From Athripsodes cinereus (Eukaryota > Arthropoda > Insecta > Trichoptera > Leptoceridae), in the NCBI GenBank assembly GCA_947579605.1, contig OX388321.1, forward strand, positions 19,087,614 through 19,151,613: DNA of 64,000 nt, given 5' to 3'. Shown in pieces: positions 1 through 11,296 of the stretch (positions are counted from its first letter, which is position 1; each line of letters opens with the position of its first letter). A program made the position numbers and the translations under genes. The notes below the pieces were generated by a model, which worked only from the letters and a program-made list of their open reading frames with translations, was not told the DNA's origin and searched no databases.

Positions 1-181
1 TTTTTTTTAGCATGCGATGGCCCTTTTACCTTTTTAGTAATGTTAGATAGACTTCGATAACGTCGGTATTCATAAATTTGCCTTTCGATGTTTTATTTTC
101 AGAAATATTTTTTTTTTTTATTTTTCTTTTTTTTACAACATTAAAGAATCAAACAGTCATAACATAACATGTTTAATCGAT

Positions 182-203
182 GAGAGAGACGTCTTTCGTC
201 TTA
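182..203 (+). repeat. Solo arm of GAGAGAGACGTC foldback core
   Basis: These 22 bases match the inverted-repeat core found at the centre of the palindromes at 6003-6142 and 24271-24435. I see no second inverted arm close by, so this looks like a single arm or a remnant. Confidence 0.55.
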
Positions 204-206
204 CGA

Positions 207-750
207 ATTAATACACTCAACATGTGGACCAGCAAAGATTCCACTCTTACCAGAAATGTCTTAGTCTTGAGAAAAAAAGCAAAAATTATAAATTAAAAAA
301 AAAGTCAAAGTAAAGTAAAAAAAGTTAAAAATGTAGACAAGTCTCATCTATTAAAAGTGATGTATGCCTATTGCCTATTGGGTTACGACTTTCTACTTTC
401 TCACAATATATCTTTCTAACGCTCTCATATTCAATGTATTGTGAGCCCTATCTACAATACTAAAAAAGCGCCCTTTTTAGCCAATTTAAAGTCTTAGATA
501 TTTTCGATATTCCTATATGATCCAGTTAGTACCATCGTCTCCCTAGGGTCTTGATTATTTAAGTCTATGAGCATATGAACTTATGTGTTGATTAAAGTCC
601 TAGAAAGTCACATTAGTTAGATAAAAAACATGTGGGTCATTTTTTATAATACGTAATAAATATTTCAGTCAAATCAGATTTAAAAACCTGATTAACATCA
701 CTTGACGAAATTTGTGCGTAACTAATACACCTTCTCAAACCATTATTATT
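207..750. other. AT-rich intergenic sequence
   Basis: No ORF with recognisable protein similarity, and no terminal inverted repeats that I could pair. The first 206 bases are likewise T-rich and featureless apart from the solo foldback arm. Confidence 0.5.
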
Positions 751-754
751 TCTA

Positions 755-845
755 GTTAGCTGGAAGATATTGCCTTCAGGCAATAAGCTCGCCAATTGCT
801 CATGATTTTTTTCTGATCAATAAAGTGTTCTTATTATTATTATTT
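755..845 (+). repeat. Lepidopteran-type retroelement 3' tail
   Basis: The sequence runs from TTAGCTGGAAGATATTGCC, through a complementary GGCAATAA and CTCGCC, to an AATAAAG-like end and a (TTA)n tail. This is a diverged member of the GTTGGAAGAGATCGC...GCGATAA tail family seen better preserved at 10071, 58404 and 60359. Confidence 0.5.
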
Positions 846-897
846 CTCATTTTTGTAGTAATGATTATTTTTTCCTAAATAAATTTGTGGTTTGAAA

Positions 898-1060
898 TAG
901 TTGGTCTCCCACTCTTCTGAGTAATACGCAAAAGACATGTATTCTTATAATAAATATATTTAACGTAGGTAATCTATTCAGCGATGAGGTATATGCCACA
1001 GAGAGGACAACTTGCACGTTTACTTTACGCAATTCCCCACTTGCGGGATATTTATTTATT
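898..1060 (+). repeat. 240-bp dispersed repeat, diverged copy
   Basis: It shares the order of blocks with the better copies at 55229 and 58843: GGTCTCCCACTCTTCTGAGTAA, a GCGATGAG segment, CCACAGAGAGGACAACTTGCACG, then CCCCACTTGCGGGATAT. The middle is rearranged or substituted. Class unknown. Confidence 0.5.
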
Positions 1061-1703
1061 TATTAAACTATAAACGGTTGTTGCCTTTTAAATAACAATA
1101 TAATATACTTTACTCAATACAATTTACACCAATACATATAATTTCTCTACACTCCATACAATTTAACATACAAACACAAAAAGTGCAACATTTTGTTTTT
1201 TTGTTTGAAAAGTGTTTTTTGGGTAGATGGCGCTCTTGTAGCTGACTGAACCCTGACTTCTCCAATTTTTTAATTAAATTACAATAGTTTATCGATTAAG
1301 TTTTTATTTATTTTTATTTTTCGACCAAAATAAAGTGTTTTTTTATTTGATAGTTTTGTTTTTTGTGTTTGTTTCTTGAAATTAAGTGATAAATTTTAAT
1401 AAAGTTAAATCTCATACCTACCTAAATTTGTGACAATAAAAATAGTTTACATGATTTGTATTTTAAAAGTAATAAAAATAAATTAAAGTGACAAATAATA
1501 TTGTGAATGCGCTCTTGAAGTGATTTCATTACAAAAATAGCGCAATATAAGTGATCCAATAAATAATAACAAAATTAAAATATATAACAAACTTTAGAAA
1601 TTCGTGTTAATATTATAAATAATTTAGTTATGAATTTCTTGACACAATTGGATGTCGGGAACTGGATTTTTTTACTTACCTACTAGAAGTGTAGATGTCA
1701 AAC
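1061..1703. other. AT-rich intergenic sequence
   Basis: Only low-complexity A/T runs and a short GATGGCGCTCTT stretch near 1226, a string often met in insect repeats. No supported gene. Confidence 0.5.
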
Positions 1704-1851
1704 ATATTTTGAACTACTCCAGATTAATCATTCCAATTGATCACACTCATCCATAGTCAACCTATTTAAATATATTAATACCTATTCAAATAGGTTGACT
1801 ATGGATGAGTGTGATCAATTGGAATGATTAATCTAGAGTAGTTCAAAATAT
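1704..1851. repeat. Near-perfect palindrome, 64-bp arms
   Basis: Bases 1704-1767 are the reverse complement of 1788-1851 with about one mismatch (CTCCAG against CTCTAG). The spacer is 20 bases and AT-rich. No internal transposon-like core is recognised. The near identity of the arms implies a recent origin, gene conversion, or an active foldback element. Likely to form a cruciform or hairpin. Confidence 0.85.
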
Positions 1852-2399
1852 ATTATAAATAATAAAATAACTTAATCAAAATCACTAATCAGTGCAAACT
1901 ACGTACATGCAAAATCATATTATAGTGTTGTAGAAATGATTGTTTAGACCTAACAATAATTGTTTTATACTTTATGATTAGTAATTTATGAAATATGTAC
2001 ACAAACAGAATAATATTTTTTTGAGATGTGGGTACTACAAATATACATGAACATAAAAAGTGTCACATTAAATAATTAAATCAATAAAATTGAAAAGCGG
2101 CGCTTACAACGTCATAGATAAGTAAATAATGTTCATAATTTGTGGAATATAATATAAATTAATAAGGCGTAAAGCACTTTAATTTGGTCGGATGGGCCGT
2201 GTCTATAAAACATCAAACCTTGAAAAGGTGGTCATATTATTATGTAATCTTTTATATTTACTAATTATGATGATTGTAACAAAGGAAATTTGATGCAATA
2301 ACTGCTACGAGTTATGGATGTTGCATCAAACACTTAGATCTACCTGCTGTCCGCTAGATGTAAACAATTCTATTATTAAGACTCTCTTGGATATACAGA
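1852..2399. other. AT-rich intergenic sequence
   Basis: No recognisable gene or paired repeat. An ORF begins at 2318, but only its downstream part, from about 2400, has non-random composition. Confidence 0.45.
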
Positions 2400-2560
2400 A
2401 ATACATACTTACTAAGAGAGTGGACCGGATTCCGACAGTGGATGACCTGTTCAGAACAGAACAGGACAGGGAGGTTTTCGCCGGAGTGATCGCCAACGTC
2501 GGGGGACCTGACATGGCACAGAAAGAAGAAGAAGAAGAAGAGAAAATGTTACACAAAATG
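2400..2560 (+). pseudogene. Possible LINE 3'-end remnant
   Basis: A GC-richer reading frame encodes ...VDRIPTVDDLFRTEQDRE... and ends in GGPDMAQ, immediately followed by (GAA)n. A coding end running into a simple-repeat tail is how many LINE 3' ends look, and a similar GAAGAAG-type tail follows the LINE remnant at 17000-17230. I do not recognise the protein family, so it could instead be a fragment of a host exon. Confidence 0.3.
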
Positions 2561-2624
2561 TAATATCATCAACACTTATATTCATTTATTCTTTTTGAAA
2601 ATCATTATTATGAAACAGAGCACG

Positions 2625-2730
2625 AGATCGTCGATAGCCTGGATGTAGAGTCTCGCGGCCTTATGCACAAGAGGTTTGATCCTATACAAGCTTTTATCTT
2701 ACTGCGAATAGAGTTATATTTGGGTCTACA
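2625..2730 (+). repeat. tRNA-headed SINE, family 2, partial copy
   Basis: CGTCGATAGCCTGGATGTAGAGTCTCG corresponds to the tRNA-like head (A-box region) of the minus-strand copy at 33885-34075. GAGGTTTGATCCT matches a B box, and ACAAGCTTTTA plus TTGGGTCTAC match the body. Diverged, and the tail is missing. Confidence 0.55.
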
Positions 2731-2754
2731 ATACTGTAACGGCATATCCTATGA

Positions 2755-2990
2755 GTAAGGTAGTCAGTAGACCAGCCACATGTAATTAATATGCAAATTA
2801 TCCTCTCCGTTGCAACAAAAAATTAAGACATTCAGGATGGGTGGAAATCCTTATCGCTTAAGATGTAAAATCTCTTTAATTTTCGTAACATTTGGCTTTT
2901 ACAGAACATTCGAAAACTTACTAAAAACAGTGATAGACCAATTCTTTGCCGGGTTCCGGGTGCTTCATGTGTTTATACCAAAAACCCAGA
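2755..2990 (-). repeat. 240-bp dispersed repeat, minus orientation
   Basis: Read on the minus strand it contains the characteristic blocks: GAAGCACCCGGAACCCGGCAAAG, a TGTTCTGTAAAAGCC segment, CCACCCATCCTGAATG, and a GGCTGGTCTACTGACTACC segment. Nearly full length. No coding capacity. Confidence 0.65.
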
Positions 2991-3639
2991 TACTTACATA
3001 TTTTTTTGAATAAAAAATGCGATATGCGTTCATAATGTTTTATTTATAAGATAGTATAATAAAGACATCAACGCACAAGTGTGAAACCTATGTGCACCTA
3101 TAATGTAGGTTACACGTTTTATAATTTATATTATTCATTTATTTACATAAAAAAATAAAGAATTTATGTACTCATTTAAATATTCATTCATTTATATATT
3201 ACTTTAAAATCATTGATTTTTCCGTGCAATGTATTTTTATATGCTTTATGTAGATATAGCTATACCCATTATATGTATGTTATATAATTATTTTATTATC
3301 AATAACATTTTCGTTTAGTATTTGACATTATCATTAATGACCGCATGTGTAAATTTTTGCATGTGAAGGATATTTTTCAAACATCTTTTCCATGTATTTA
3401 AGACATGCTTCTACAAACGAATTCTATATACCTACCTGCTTTATAAATAAATTTATGTAGTACGATGTCTCAGAGATGCCCCAGTGACCACTGCCCCTTT
3501 ATGTGACTGGATACAGTAGAGTATTCCATCGCGCAGAAATGTAATAAATAAATGTCAGTTTGTAAATCTGCATGGTATTATTTTAAAAATGTCATTCTGC
3601 ATTGATGCCGTAACAGCTTTTAGCCAAGGCGAGCTCAGC
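2991..3639. other. AT-rich intergenic sequence
   Basis: Low-complexity sequence with no supported gene or paired repeat. Confidence 0.5.
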
Positions 3640-3800
3640 AGGAAAAAGAAGTGGTGTAGAAGGAAAACGAGGAAGACGACGATTCATTGCGAGGTGGACA
3701 AGCAAATTAAAACTACCGTTGGCTCAACAGTGGCGGAAACAACGAGGTCTGGAGAAGTAATATGATCAACAAGATAGAAGAGGCAAAAGAGCTGTCATGT
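3640..3800 (+). pseudogene. Degenerate LINE C-terminal fragment
   Basis: One frame reads GKRGRRRFIARWTSKLK, then LAQQWRKQRGLEK and a stop, then YDQQ. This matches the layout of the C-terminal tail after the reverse transcriptase in RTE-like insect LINEs (GKRGRGRPxxRW...WxxxAQDRxxWxxLEEAYxxQ). In-frame stops show that it is dead. Family assignment is by motif order only. Confidence 0.5.
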
Positions 3801-5490
3801 TAAAATGTTGTGAGTATATTATATCACACAGAGCGAAGAGATAAGTTGCAACTTTAGCTTTGATGATGTCGAGGACACTTTTTTTTTTAAATGAGATTCA
3901 ATGCAATAAATTTATATTAGTGTCATTACGAAATTTTGTATAAATAACATTCATAATGTATAAATAACATCCAAAATGCCTATAATGAACTTCACATTTA
4001 TTTATTGACCGAGTGATATTGAACTTTAGGTGATGTATGTATATATATAGGCTAGGTATAGAGGCAGACAACATCTGAAAGAAGTCAATATAATCAACAT
4101 AAATTATTTTCTATTCCAATCAGATATCTCAATTGGAGAACCATGTTTACGCAATGTAACATTGTGCAAAATGTTATCGGAGGAAGTAAGAAAGGCGTCT
4201 CAATGCTTACGAATTGGCTCTAGGCTGGCCTCCAATTCGATTTCGTCACATAACAAATTTTTCCTTTGAATTTCTAGTCAATATAATATAGGTTCATAAT
4301 AGTATTTAATATTAAATAACTCTCCTTGCCACAACAAATACCTAATAAGTTATTCAGGATGGGTGGCATCTTCTTCGATGACTATCTAAATCTAACTAAC
4401 TGAATTAATAATAATATTTAATATAATTATGTACCGAGTTGTTGTTTTGTTTATTTTTTTGTCTAGCAATGCCACAAAATTTGAGGTCGAATATCTCGTA
4501 TCGCATTCACCAAATAATGATTTCATAAACAAACTATAGCGTTAATTAATTACAATGAAAATTTTTACAGTGATCAATATTTTGTTAAATTTGTCCGTGT
4601 TTAATATTTAAATGACCTCATGAGTGCAATGTCTAGTGGTCATCGCCGGAATTCCTTTAATAGCATCACCAATCTTATTCTTTGTAAATAAAATATTTTC
4701 TAAACTTAGAAACACCAAATTAACTAGGATCTTTAGCTGAAACATTGTCGTGGAACAAAATTCAGTTATATCTTTTTGTTCGGGAGGTGTTATTATTATA
4801 TAAGCAGCTGAACAAAAAAATTATTAAAATACAGTTTTAATTCTATCTATATTTATATTGACACAATTTACATATAGGTATGGGTATGAAATATTCGTTG
4901 TGGTTTATAATTGGGTATTGCGTTAGTTTCCCACAAAACGGCTCATTTTTAAAACCAATTGTCTAAGATTCTAAATTATTATTTATCTTTGTGAAAACGG
5001 ATTTGTCATATTTCAGGATTTTTAATAAAGTAAGTTGCATACAAATAAGATTTATATACGGTTACCATCAGTCAGATTAAAACCAGAATAATTATTTTCA
5101 AGAATTTAAAATTTAGTTGCAAAATGTGGCTTGGAGTATTCTTTTTCAAAAGCAATTATATACTAACTGTGTACAGATGATATTTATGGATACAATTAGG
5201 TACCAACAATTGAACCTGAAAATATGTGCCCCATATCTTAATTTGGTTGACTTAGGTATCTGACTTTCTCAATTTTTTTTATATATGACTTGTTATTACT
5301 GAAACAAGTCAGTCCATTGACAAGAAATATTACATAGGTTTAAGTGGTGATTTCAATACACTTCAGTATTTTCAAGTTTGCAGTCGCGTGTGTGTCTTAC
5401 AATGAATCCTATGTTTTGACTTTCTTACTGGGGTCATCACCAGAGATCTCTCTTATGAACGTACAAAAGAAGAAACGATAAGAATAAATC
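3801..5490. other. Intergenic sequence with one repeat scrap
   Basis: No supported gene. At 4318-4370 a short minus-strand piece of the 240-bp dispersed repeat is visible (TTCAGGATGGGTGGCATC). The rest is AT-rich with no clear structure. Confidence 0.5.
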
Positions 5491-5674
5491 CCTGTAGGCC
5501 TAGTCAAAACACATTTAAACGTTACGTTTTCGTTCGAATGTAGACGACGTTGCGAGAACGTGTGAACTTTCGTAGCTTCTTGTGTATTTTAGTTACGAAA
5601 ATTGACACGTTCTCGCAACGTCGTCTACATTCGAACGAAAACGTAACGCTTAAATGTGTTTGGACTATTACAGG
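5491..5674. mobile_element. Foldback MITE, GGCCTAGTCAAAACAC family, copy 1
   Basis: The two halves are inverted copies, each about 80 bp (GGCCTAGTCAAAACACATTT inward to GACGACGTTGCGAGAACG), with a short loop around 5581-5597. A second copy of the same family lies at 36685-36882 with the same arm sequence, so this is a dispersed element rather than a chance palindrome. No protein is encoded. Superfamily unknown. Confidence 0.8.
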
Positions 5675-6002
5675 AATATTTGAAAAAGTATTATATCCAT
5701 TTGTGAATGATTCTGCCACATTCTCCTCATGATTTATCGTTGATAAGAACCTATGTAATATCATATTTATGTAATTTATGTGATAAATTTATGTAATATC
5801 ATATTTTTGTATGGAGAAACAGGGTGAAAACCACATTCTTATTACCGAGCAATCAATCTTTTAAATGAAACTATTAAACATAACAACACCTGCAAAGATT
5901 TTCTGAGAAATTGAACAGAAGATGAATTATATACCTATTACGTACGACATATTATTTTAAATATCTCTTTTCTATCTATTATATAAAGATCGTAATTAAA
6001 AA

Positions 6003-6142
6003 AAATGTTTTCTTCTACTATATGTTTTATTGTCGAGAGAGACGTCTTTCGTTTTGTAGCGACATTGTCAATCTCATGTTCTTACAAGACGAAAGACGTC
6101 TCTCTCGACAATAAAACATATAGGTAGTAGAAGAAAACATTT
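6003..6142. repeat. Palindrome with GAGAGAGACGTC core, copy A
   Basis: The left arm 6003-6058 pairs with 6083-6142 apart from a 4-base indel and one or two mismatches. The inner 20-odd bases (GAGAGAGACGTCTTTCG) and the central GACATTGTCAATCTC are shared with the palindrome at 24271-24435. The outer ~35 bases of each arm are unrelated to that copy yet still palindromic. Confidence 0.85.
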
Positions 6143-7101
6143 GTTTTTTATATTCGTCATGGAATTTTGCTAGGAATTTTAACACCGATACAGTAAATAC
6201 AAAAATCGTAATTATTGTTTCTTCATATGAATGTAATTACTGAAGGTTCAATTTATCATAATATTTGTAATTCGTAGAAGATCAAAATATAATTCACAAG
6301 AAATTATCATTTGATTATAAGACAATAAAAAAGAATTAATAAAACTTTAAAATAATTTCCTTAACATGTATGTATAACCTCTAATCCACTTCTTATCCAC
6401 TTTTCAAGATTAATTATCTATTATATATTAATTTTATTGTGTTGTTTTATTTTCAATGGGCGAATGACTTGAAAATAATAATAAAATAACAGACATTTAA
6501 AAGTATCTGCACTATCGAATTTCATGACCTCAACGAATTATATACAATACCAAATCGTTACATCAGCACGACTTTGTACAATCTCCATATAATTTTGATT
6601 TGCATAAATTTGAAGAAGGTAATTATTACCTGCTTTTAGAAAACCGATTTTAAGGTTTTTGAATGGCAGTCGCTCTGAATTCGCAAAAGTGAAAATTTTA
6701 TATTAGGTACTAAATAATGTCTTTCTTTATTTTACCACAGATTTGAATGTTTTTAAAATTATGGAAGTTTATTCTTCTATGTTTGTGAGTTTGCAGCCGC
6801 GTATTTGTCGGATATGCATCCTACGTTTCGACCCGCCTGCTGGGGCCATCTTCAAGGATTTCTACGTCTTCTCTCCTTTTACATCATCTGAGCTTGACGG
6901 GCCGAAACGTAGTATACATAATCCAACAAATACGTTACATAGAAGAACAAATTTGTCAGAAACACCGAGAAAGGCCAAAAACTTATTTATGGAAGTCTAT
7001 TTATTATTTTTATAGTATTTTAAGGTTAATCAATAATAACATTATGTTTATAAATTAGGGGATTGTAAACCATGGAGAGCTATTTTCTATTTATATTATG
7101 G
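6143..7101. other. AT-rich intergenic sequence
   Basis: An ORF at 6743-7015 has no recognisable domain and I do not support it as a gene. No paired repeats found. Confidence 0.45.
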
Positions 7102-7109
7102 GGTATGGT

Positions 7110-7829
7110 TAGTGATGTCAGAAGAGAAAATTCTCCAAAGAAATTTCTCGAGGACGAGAAATTTCTCCGAGAATTTCTCCTCTGATGGAAGAGAAATTTC
7201 TCTCCATAATTTTTCTTAGTGTTATTATGACCTTTCGTCCAGTACACTTCGCAAGCGAACCTGATTGAACCAAAAATTTGTGGGGCTGATTGAGGCACAA
7301 ATCAGAGGTTATTAACACTTTTTTTCCATGTACGTACCTGCAATTTTATTTTAAGCTTAAATATGGACATGTGGGGTGTCAAAAATCAAGAGTTTTCATA
7401 AGTTATTTATTTATTTATTTATTTTATTCTTCACTGTACATTGTTTACAATAATACAAATTTACATAGAAAATATCATTTATGGAATTCAATGTACAGAG
7501 GGCGAGTTTATCGCTAAAATGCGATGTCTTCCAACTAACCCGGTTATTAAAATCAATAAACAAAATTATTTATTAGTACTTTTTTCTATATAGGTACCTA
7601 ACATTTTTTTGTATCCATAATTAATTGTAGCCATATTGTTTTTAAGATAAATTGTTTCAACATTTGTACATTGTTATTGATTGATTGAATAGTGTTTATT
7701 ATTATTATACCTACTGTTGAATAAAAAATAAAAAAAAATCTCCGAAAATTCTCTACTTCGAGAAATTTACCGAGAAATTTCTCGGTAAATTTCTCGAAAA
7801 AAATATTTCTTGAGAATTCCACAACACTA
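7110..7829. mobile_element. Non-autonomous hAT element (8-bp TSD GGTATGGT)
   Basis: It is flanked by identical 8-bp direct repeats GGTATGGT at 7102-7109 and 7830-7837. Short imperfect TIRs of the hAT type (TAGTG at the left, CACTA at the right) bound the element. The subterminal regions on both sides are rich in the palindromic word GAGAAATTTCTC, probably transposase binding sites (inference). A retroelement tail is nested inside at 7404-7545. No transposase ORF. Confidence 0.85.
7404..7545 (-). mobile_element. Nested retroelement tail in the hAT element
   Basis: In minus orientation this reads GGTTAGTTGGAAGACATCGC, a complementary GCGATAAACTCGCCCTCTGTACATTG, and ends in a (AATA)n tail at 7404-7420. 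It inserted into the hAT element, so it is younger than that insertion. Confidence 0.7.
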
Positions 7830-7837
7830 GGTATGGT

Positions 7838-8828
7838 ATGCACCGCGACTTATAAGATCTATTGTACTCCGAGATATTATCTAAAATAATTCGTTTTTTA
7901 ATAGAATTTCTATATTTTGCAAGTTACGTATATAAAATCCTTCAAGCGGGTAAATCATGTAGGTTTATACATATTTAATTCAAATTGTGAAAATATTGAG
8001 ATATCACGCTACTTAACAAGCACAGCGATTTATAAAGAATTAATACATGCTTATACACGTAATACCTACTTAGGTATTTACTATTCGCAATACATCTAGG
8101 TATTTTCAATTAATCATTTTCATATGTGAATGTTCATACTATCATATCATAACATTATAGTCTATTGATCCTTACATATAACAAATTATCTACTAGGGAT
8201 GTTACAGATAGATGTTTAGTAGTCGTGAGAAAGATTTTATGGAAAAAAAATGCAGGAAGTCGACAAATCTTGATGTCGTCTTTTGCGCAGTATTCACTAG
8301 ACAATTCATAATATTTTGACGTTAGTAAATATCACAAATCGCTATTGAATAAAATAGTTATTGCTCAAAGTGCTGAGAACGAGAAAAAATATTCCTACGT
8401 GAAATAAAGTCGTTAATTTCAAAAATTCAGAAAGGCTTTATTGTACAAATAATTACTAAAGAATTAAACACTTCAATACCTACATTTATATTATCATCAA
8501 TGTGTTAAAACTCTTTGCTTCATAAAACTCGTAATCACTGTCTCTAAAACTTTATTTCATAATTTATATTTCATATTTCAATCCAGAAATTATTTAATAC
8601 AATGAATGTTAAAAGTTTGAGGTTGTTACCTTATGCAAAGTGAGATTAATTCGAAAAAAAAATGCGACAAGGGATAGAAAATATATGAGATCATATTTTA
8701 TTCAGTTTTTGCAATATTCCCACATTTTTTAACAATGTAAATGTCAACAAGTATCTTTGCAAATAATATATTCACAACATCACTAATATGTAATAGGTAT
8801 GTGTGATATAAATATATAATGACGGAGC
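7838..8828. other. AT-rich intergenic sequence
   Basis: No recognisable gene, TIR pair or tail. Confidence 0.5.
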
Positions 8829-8836
8829 GTGTATAC

Positions 8837-9287
8837 CAGGGATGCACAGACTTATAGGTAACAGGGGCCACTCGGGAAGATTATGAGCTAAGGACGGGCC
8901 GCTATAAGAAAATTAACACTAAAAATTCAAATTTTCAGAAATGCACGCACATTAAAATTTCCTCTCCCCCCCCCCCGTCACCGAATTTTCAAAATGGTAT
9001 AGTACTACTGTATATAGGAATTTGAAATATTTCAAAAACACCTCGGTTTTCTTAAAGAATATTTTCTCGCAGTACCTGTGTTTGAATTTTCAAGATGGTA
9101 TTATAGGAATTTGAAATATTTCAAAAACTCTTCAGTTTTTTTTAAAAGAATATTTACTCGAATTATTAAGTATCCGGTACTTTTACCGAATACCCGATTA
9201 TAACTGGTATTGACAATTTTTTATATTGTATAATTCGCTGGCGGGCCGCAGATATACCGACCGAGGGCCGCGGTTTGTGCATCGCTG
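8837..9287. mobile_element. Non-autonomous hAT element (8-bp TSD GTGTATAC)
   Basis: Perfect 8-bp direct repeats GTGTATAC lie at 8829-8836 and 9288-9295. TIRs are CAGGGATGCACAGAC and its imperfect inverse ending GTGCATCGCTG. The CAGSG start and 8-bp duplication are diagnostic of hAT. The interior carries GGGCCGC stretches and a poly-C run near 8967-8977 that recurs in the older hAT remnant at 27597-30340. No ORF. Confidence 0.9.
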
Positions 9288-9295
9288 GTGTATAC

Positions 9296-10070
9296 TATTA
9301 CGTTGGTTGTTTGGTTTTTGCGACCTCAAGGTTGCAAATTATTATTTTACTATATAGTACATACTAGTTTAATATCATTAGAGTATGTTCTAACAATATG
9401 TTTAGATATATTTACCTTTTGTTTATAGTAGTATTTATTTATGAGTTCGTTGGCACGTGGTCCATTCTGCATTGTATGGTTGCAGATTCCATGTGGATAA
9501 ATCAGAGGTTGGAAAACTTTGATTGTTTATGTACTTATATTATTATGTGTATAACAATTTTAATACTTTTAGCAATCTAGACTCGAATAGGAATCACTTG
9601 TACTGAATATAAAATGTCTCATCCAAAATGTCCTATATTGCTCTTTGTAGTCAATTTAGGATTAAATAATTTTTTGGAAGGTGGCTAAAATAGATGTTAT
9701 AATTATTGGAAATATAGCTTTTCCACGTCTCAGGAAGAAGATAAATTAACGAACTCAAATTCTAAAGTCTTTCAATGAGGATATATGGATGAGCAGTGTG
9801 GGAACAGTAAGGAAAATCATAAAAAAACCACGGACAAATTAGAGAGAGCCTATTTTTAAATTTTCGCTCTGTTTATAAAAGGAGCTATCTATATCAACAG
9901 AAAATGTTAAAAGTAAATATCAAACCAATCAATACGAAATATTAAATTACCTATGTATTTTACGAGTATATAACGTGTCTGTTATGGTGTACCGTACATA
10001 TATTAAGCTAGCTGTCATAGACAGTACCTACAATCAAAAATCTTCGGGATAAACATGTAGTTACCTATTT
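9296..10070. other. AT-rich intergenic sequence
   Basis: An ORF at 9398-9580 is hydrophobic but shows nothing beyond what AT-rich codons produce; not supported as a gene. Confidence 0.45.
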
Positions 10071-10171
10071 TGGGTTAGTTGGAAGAGATCGTGCATTTTA
10101 TTTCTATTTAATTTGAATGTATTGTGATCAATGCACAATAAAGAATGAAATAAATAAATAAATAAATAAAA
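10071..10171 (+). repeat. Lepidopteran-type retroelement 3' tail
   Basis: GGGTTAGTTGGAAGAGATCG at the left, then TAATTTGAATGTATTGTGATCAATGCA, an AATAAAG signal and a (AAAT)n tail. This is the 3' segment only. Confidence 0.65.
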
Positions 10172-10244
10172 ATCCATTCTTTTCTACTCTACATATCACC
10201 ATCGAAAATATTTAGTAGGCTGAAATAATATGTAATATATGTAC

Positions 10245-11296
10245 CTACCCAACTAGCAAAAAGGTTATATAACAATAAAATTATACGATCTTAAGTCCTT
10301 TAACTGTTATATTAAAGTGTTTCCGTAACTACGACGTCGTAAAGAAGTTATCATTCGACGATTAAGTTATATAGTCTTAAAGTCATATAAAAACGTCGAG
10401 TAAACGTGTATTCAACTAATTAATACAACTAATCGTATATTGGTGTCAGGAAAACCTTTATATAACATCAATATATAACCTTTTAGTCGAGTAAACGTTT
10501 CAGTTATATAAACGTCACCAAATAGATAAAATAGTCATATAAGTTTCATTTAAACGACTTTTATACGAGTCATAATCGTGTAAAAGGTTCCGAACCACCA
10601 TAATATAACCATAATATTTTGGGCAAAATGGCGATGATAAATAAGTTATGTAAACGTTTGTTTATATGACATGTCGTTATGTTGTCGTCGATTAGAAGTC
10701 GCTGCATAACTTCAGAAAGATGGCGGAATTTTCGTTAGATATTATAATTAATAATTAATTTCACATTCCTTATTGCTGACAAATTTGAAAGGGGCATTAT
10801 TATTATAACATAAATATACCCATAGTTGACGAAAAAAATAAATTCCCAAAATAAATTAAGAGTGGGTATAGTAATATTCGACACAGCGCATGTATTGATG
10901 AAGAGTTCAACTAAATTTATACTCTATCTGTTAACTTAATATTTTAATATGAAAATTACCTATCTTTTGTTTTGTCACTCGATCCTGTCACTTTCTGTAT
11001 ATACTGTTGGAAGAATGTCGTATAACACGAATAATTCACCTTTTTACGACATTTACGTAACGAAATAGTCGCATAGATGTATGGAAGAGACCATTATACA
11101 ACGATTTTAGTCGCGCTGTCACCACTACTCGACGACTATGTAACTATAATTAGTCATCAATAAACCATAACACAACCACTATACGATTAAAAAGTTATAT
11201 TATTTGGGCCCTTTTCGGGTCATATAGACGTTTATATGACAGTTATATAACATGTGTAGCGACGTTTTCTCGACCACAATTTTGCTAGTTGGGTAG
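10245..11296. mobile_element. TIR transposon, CTACCCAACTAGCAAAA ends, unclassified
   Basis: A perfect 17-bp TIR, CTACCCAACTAGCAAAA, is at 10245-10261 and inverted at 11280-11296. The interior is filled with short variants of GTTATATAA/TCATATAA and ACGTCG in both orientations. No transposase ORF is seen, so it is non-autonomous. The target duplication is unclear: TA is possible if the TIR begins at CCC. Superfamily not assigned. Confidence 0.85.

Noticed and set aside
8960..8980. CRISPR-like or regulatory repeats
   Set aside because: Poly-C run inside a hAT element; no spaced direct repeats anywhere in the window.
9398..9580. Hydrophobic 60-residue ORF
   Set aside because: AT-rich DNA gives such Ile/Leu/Phe/Tyr-rich ORFs by chance; no homology or gene context.
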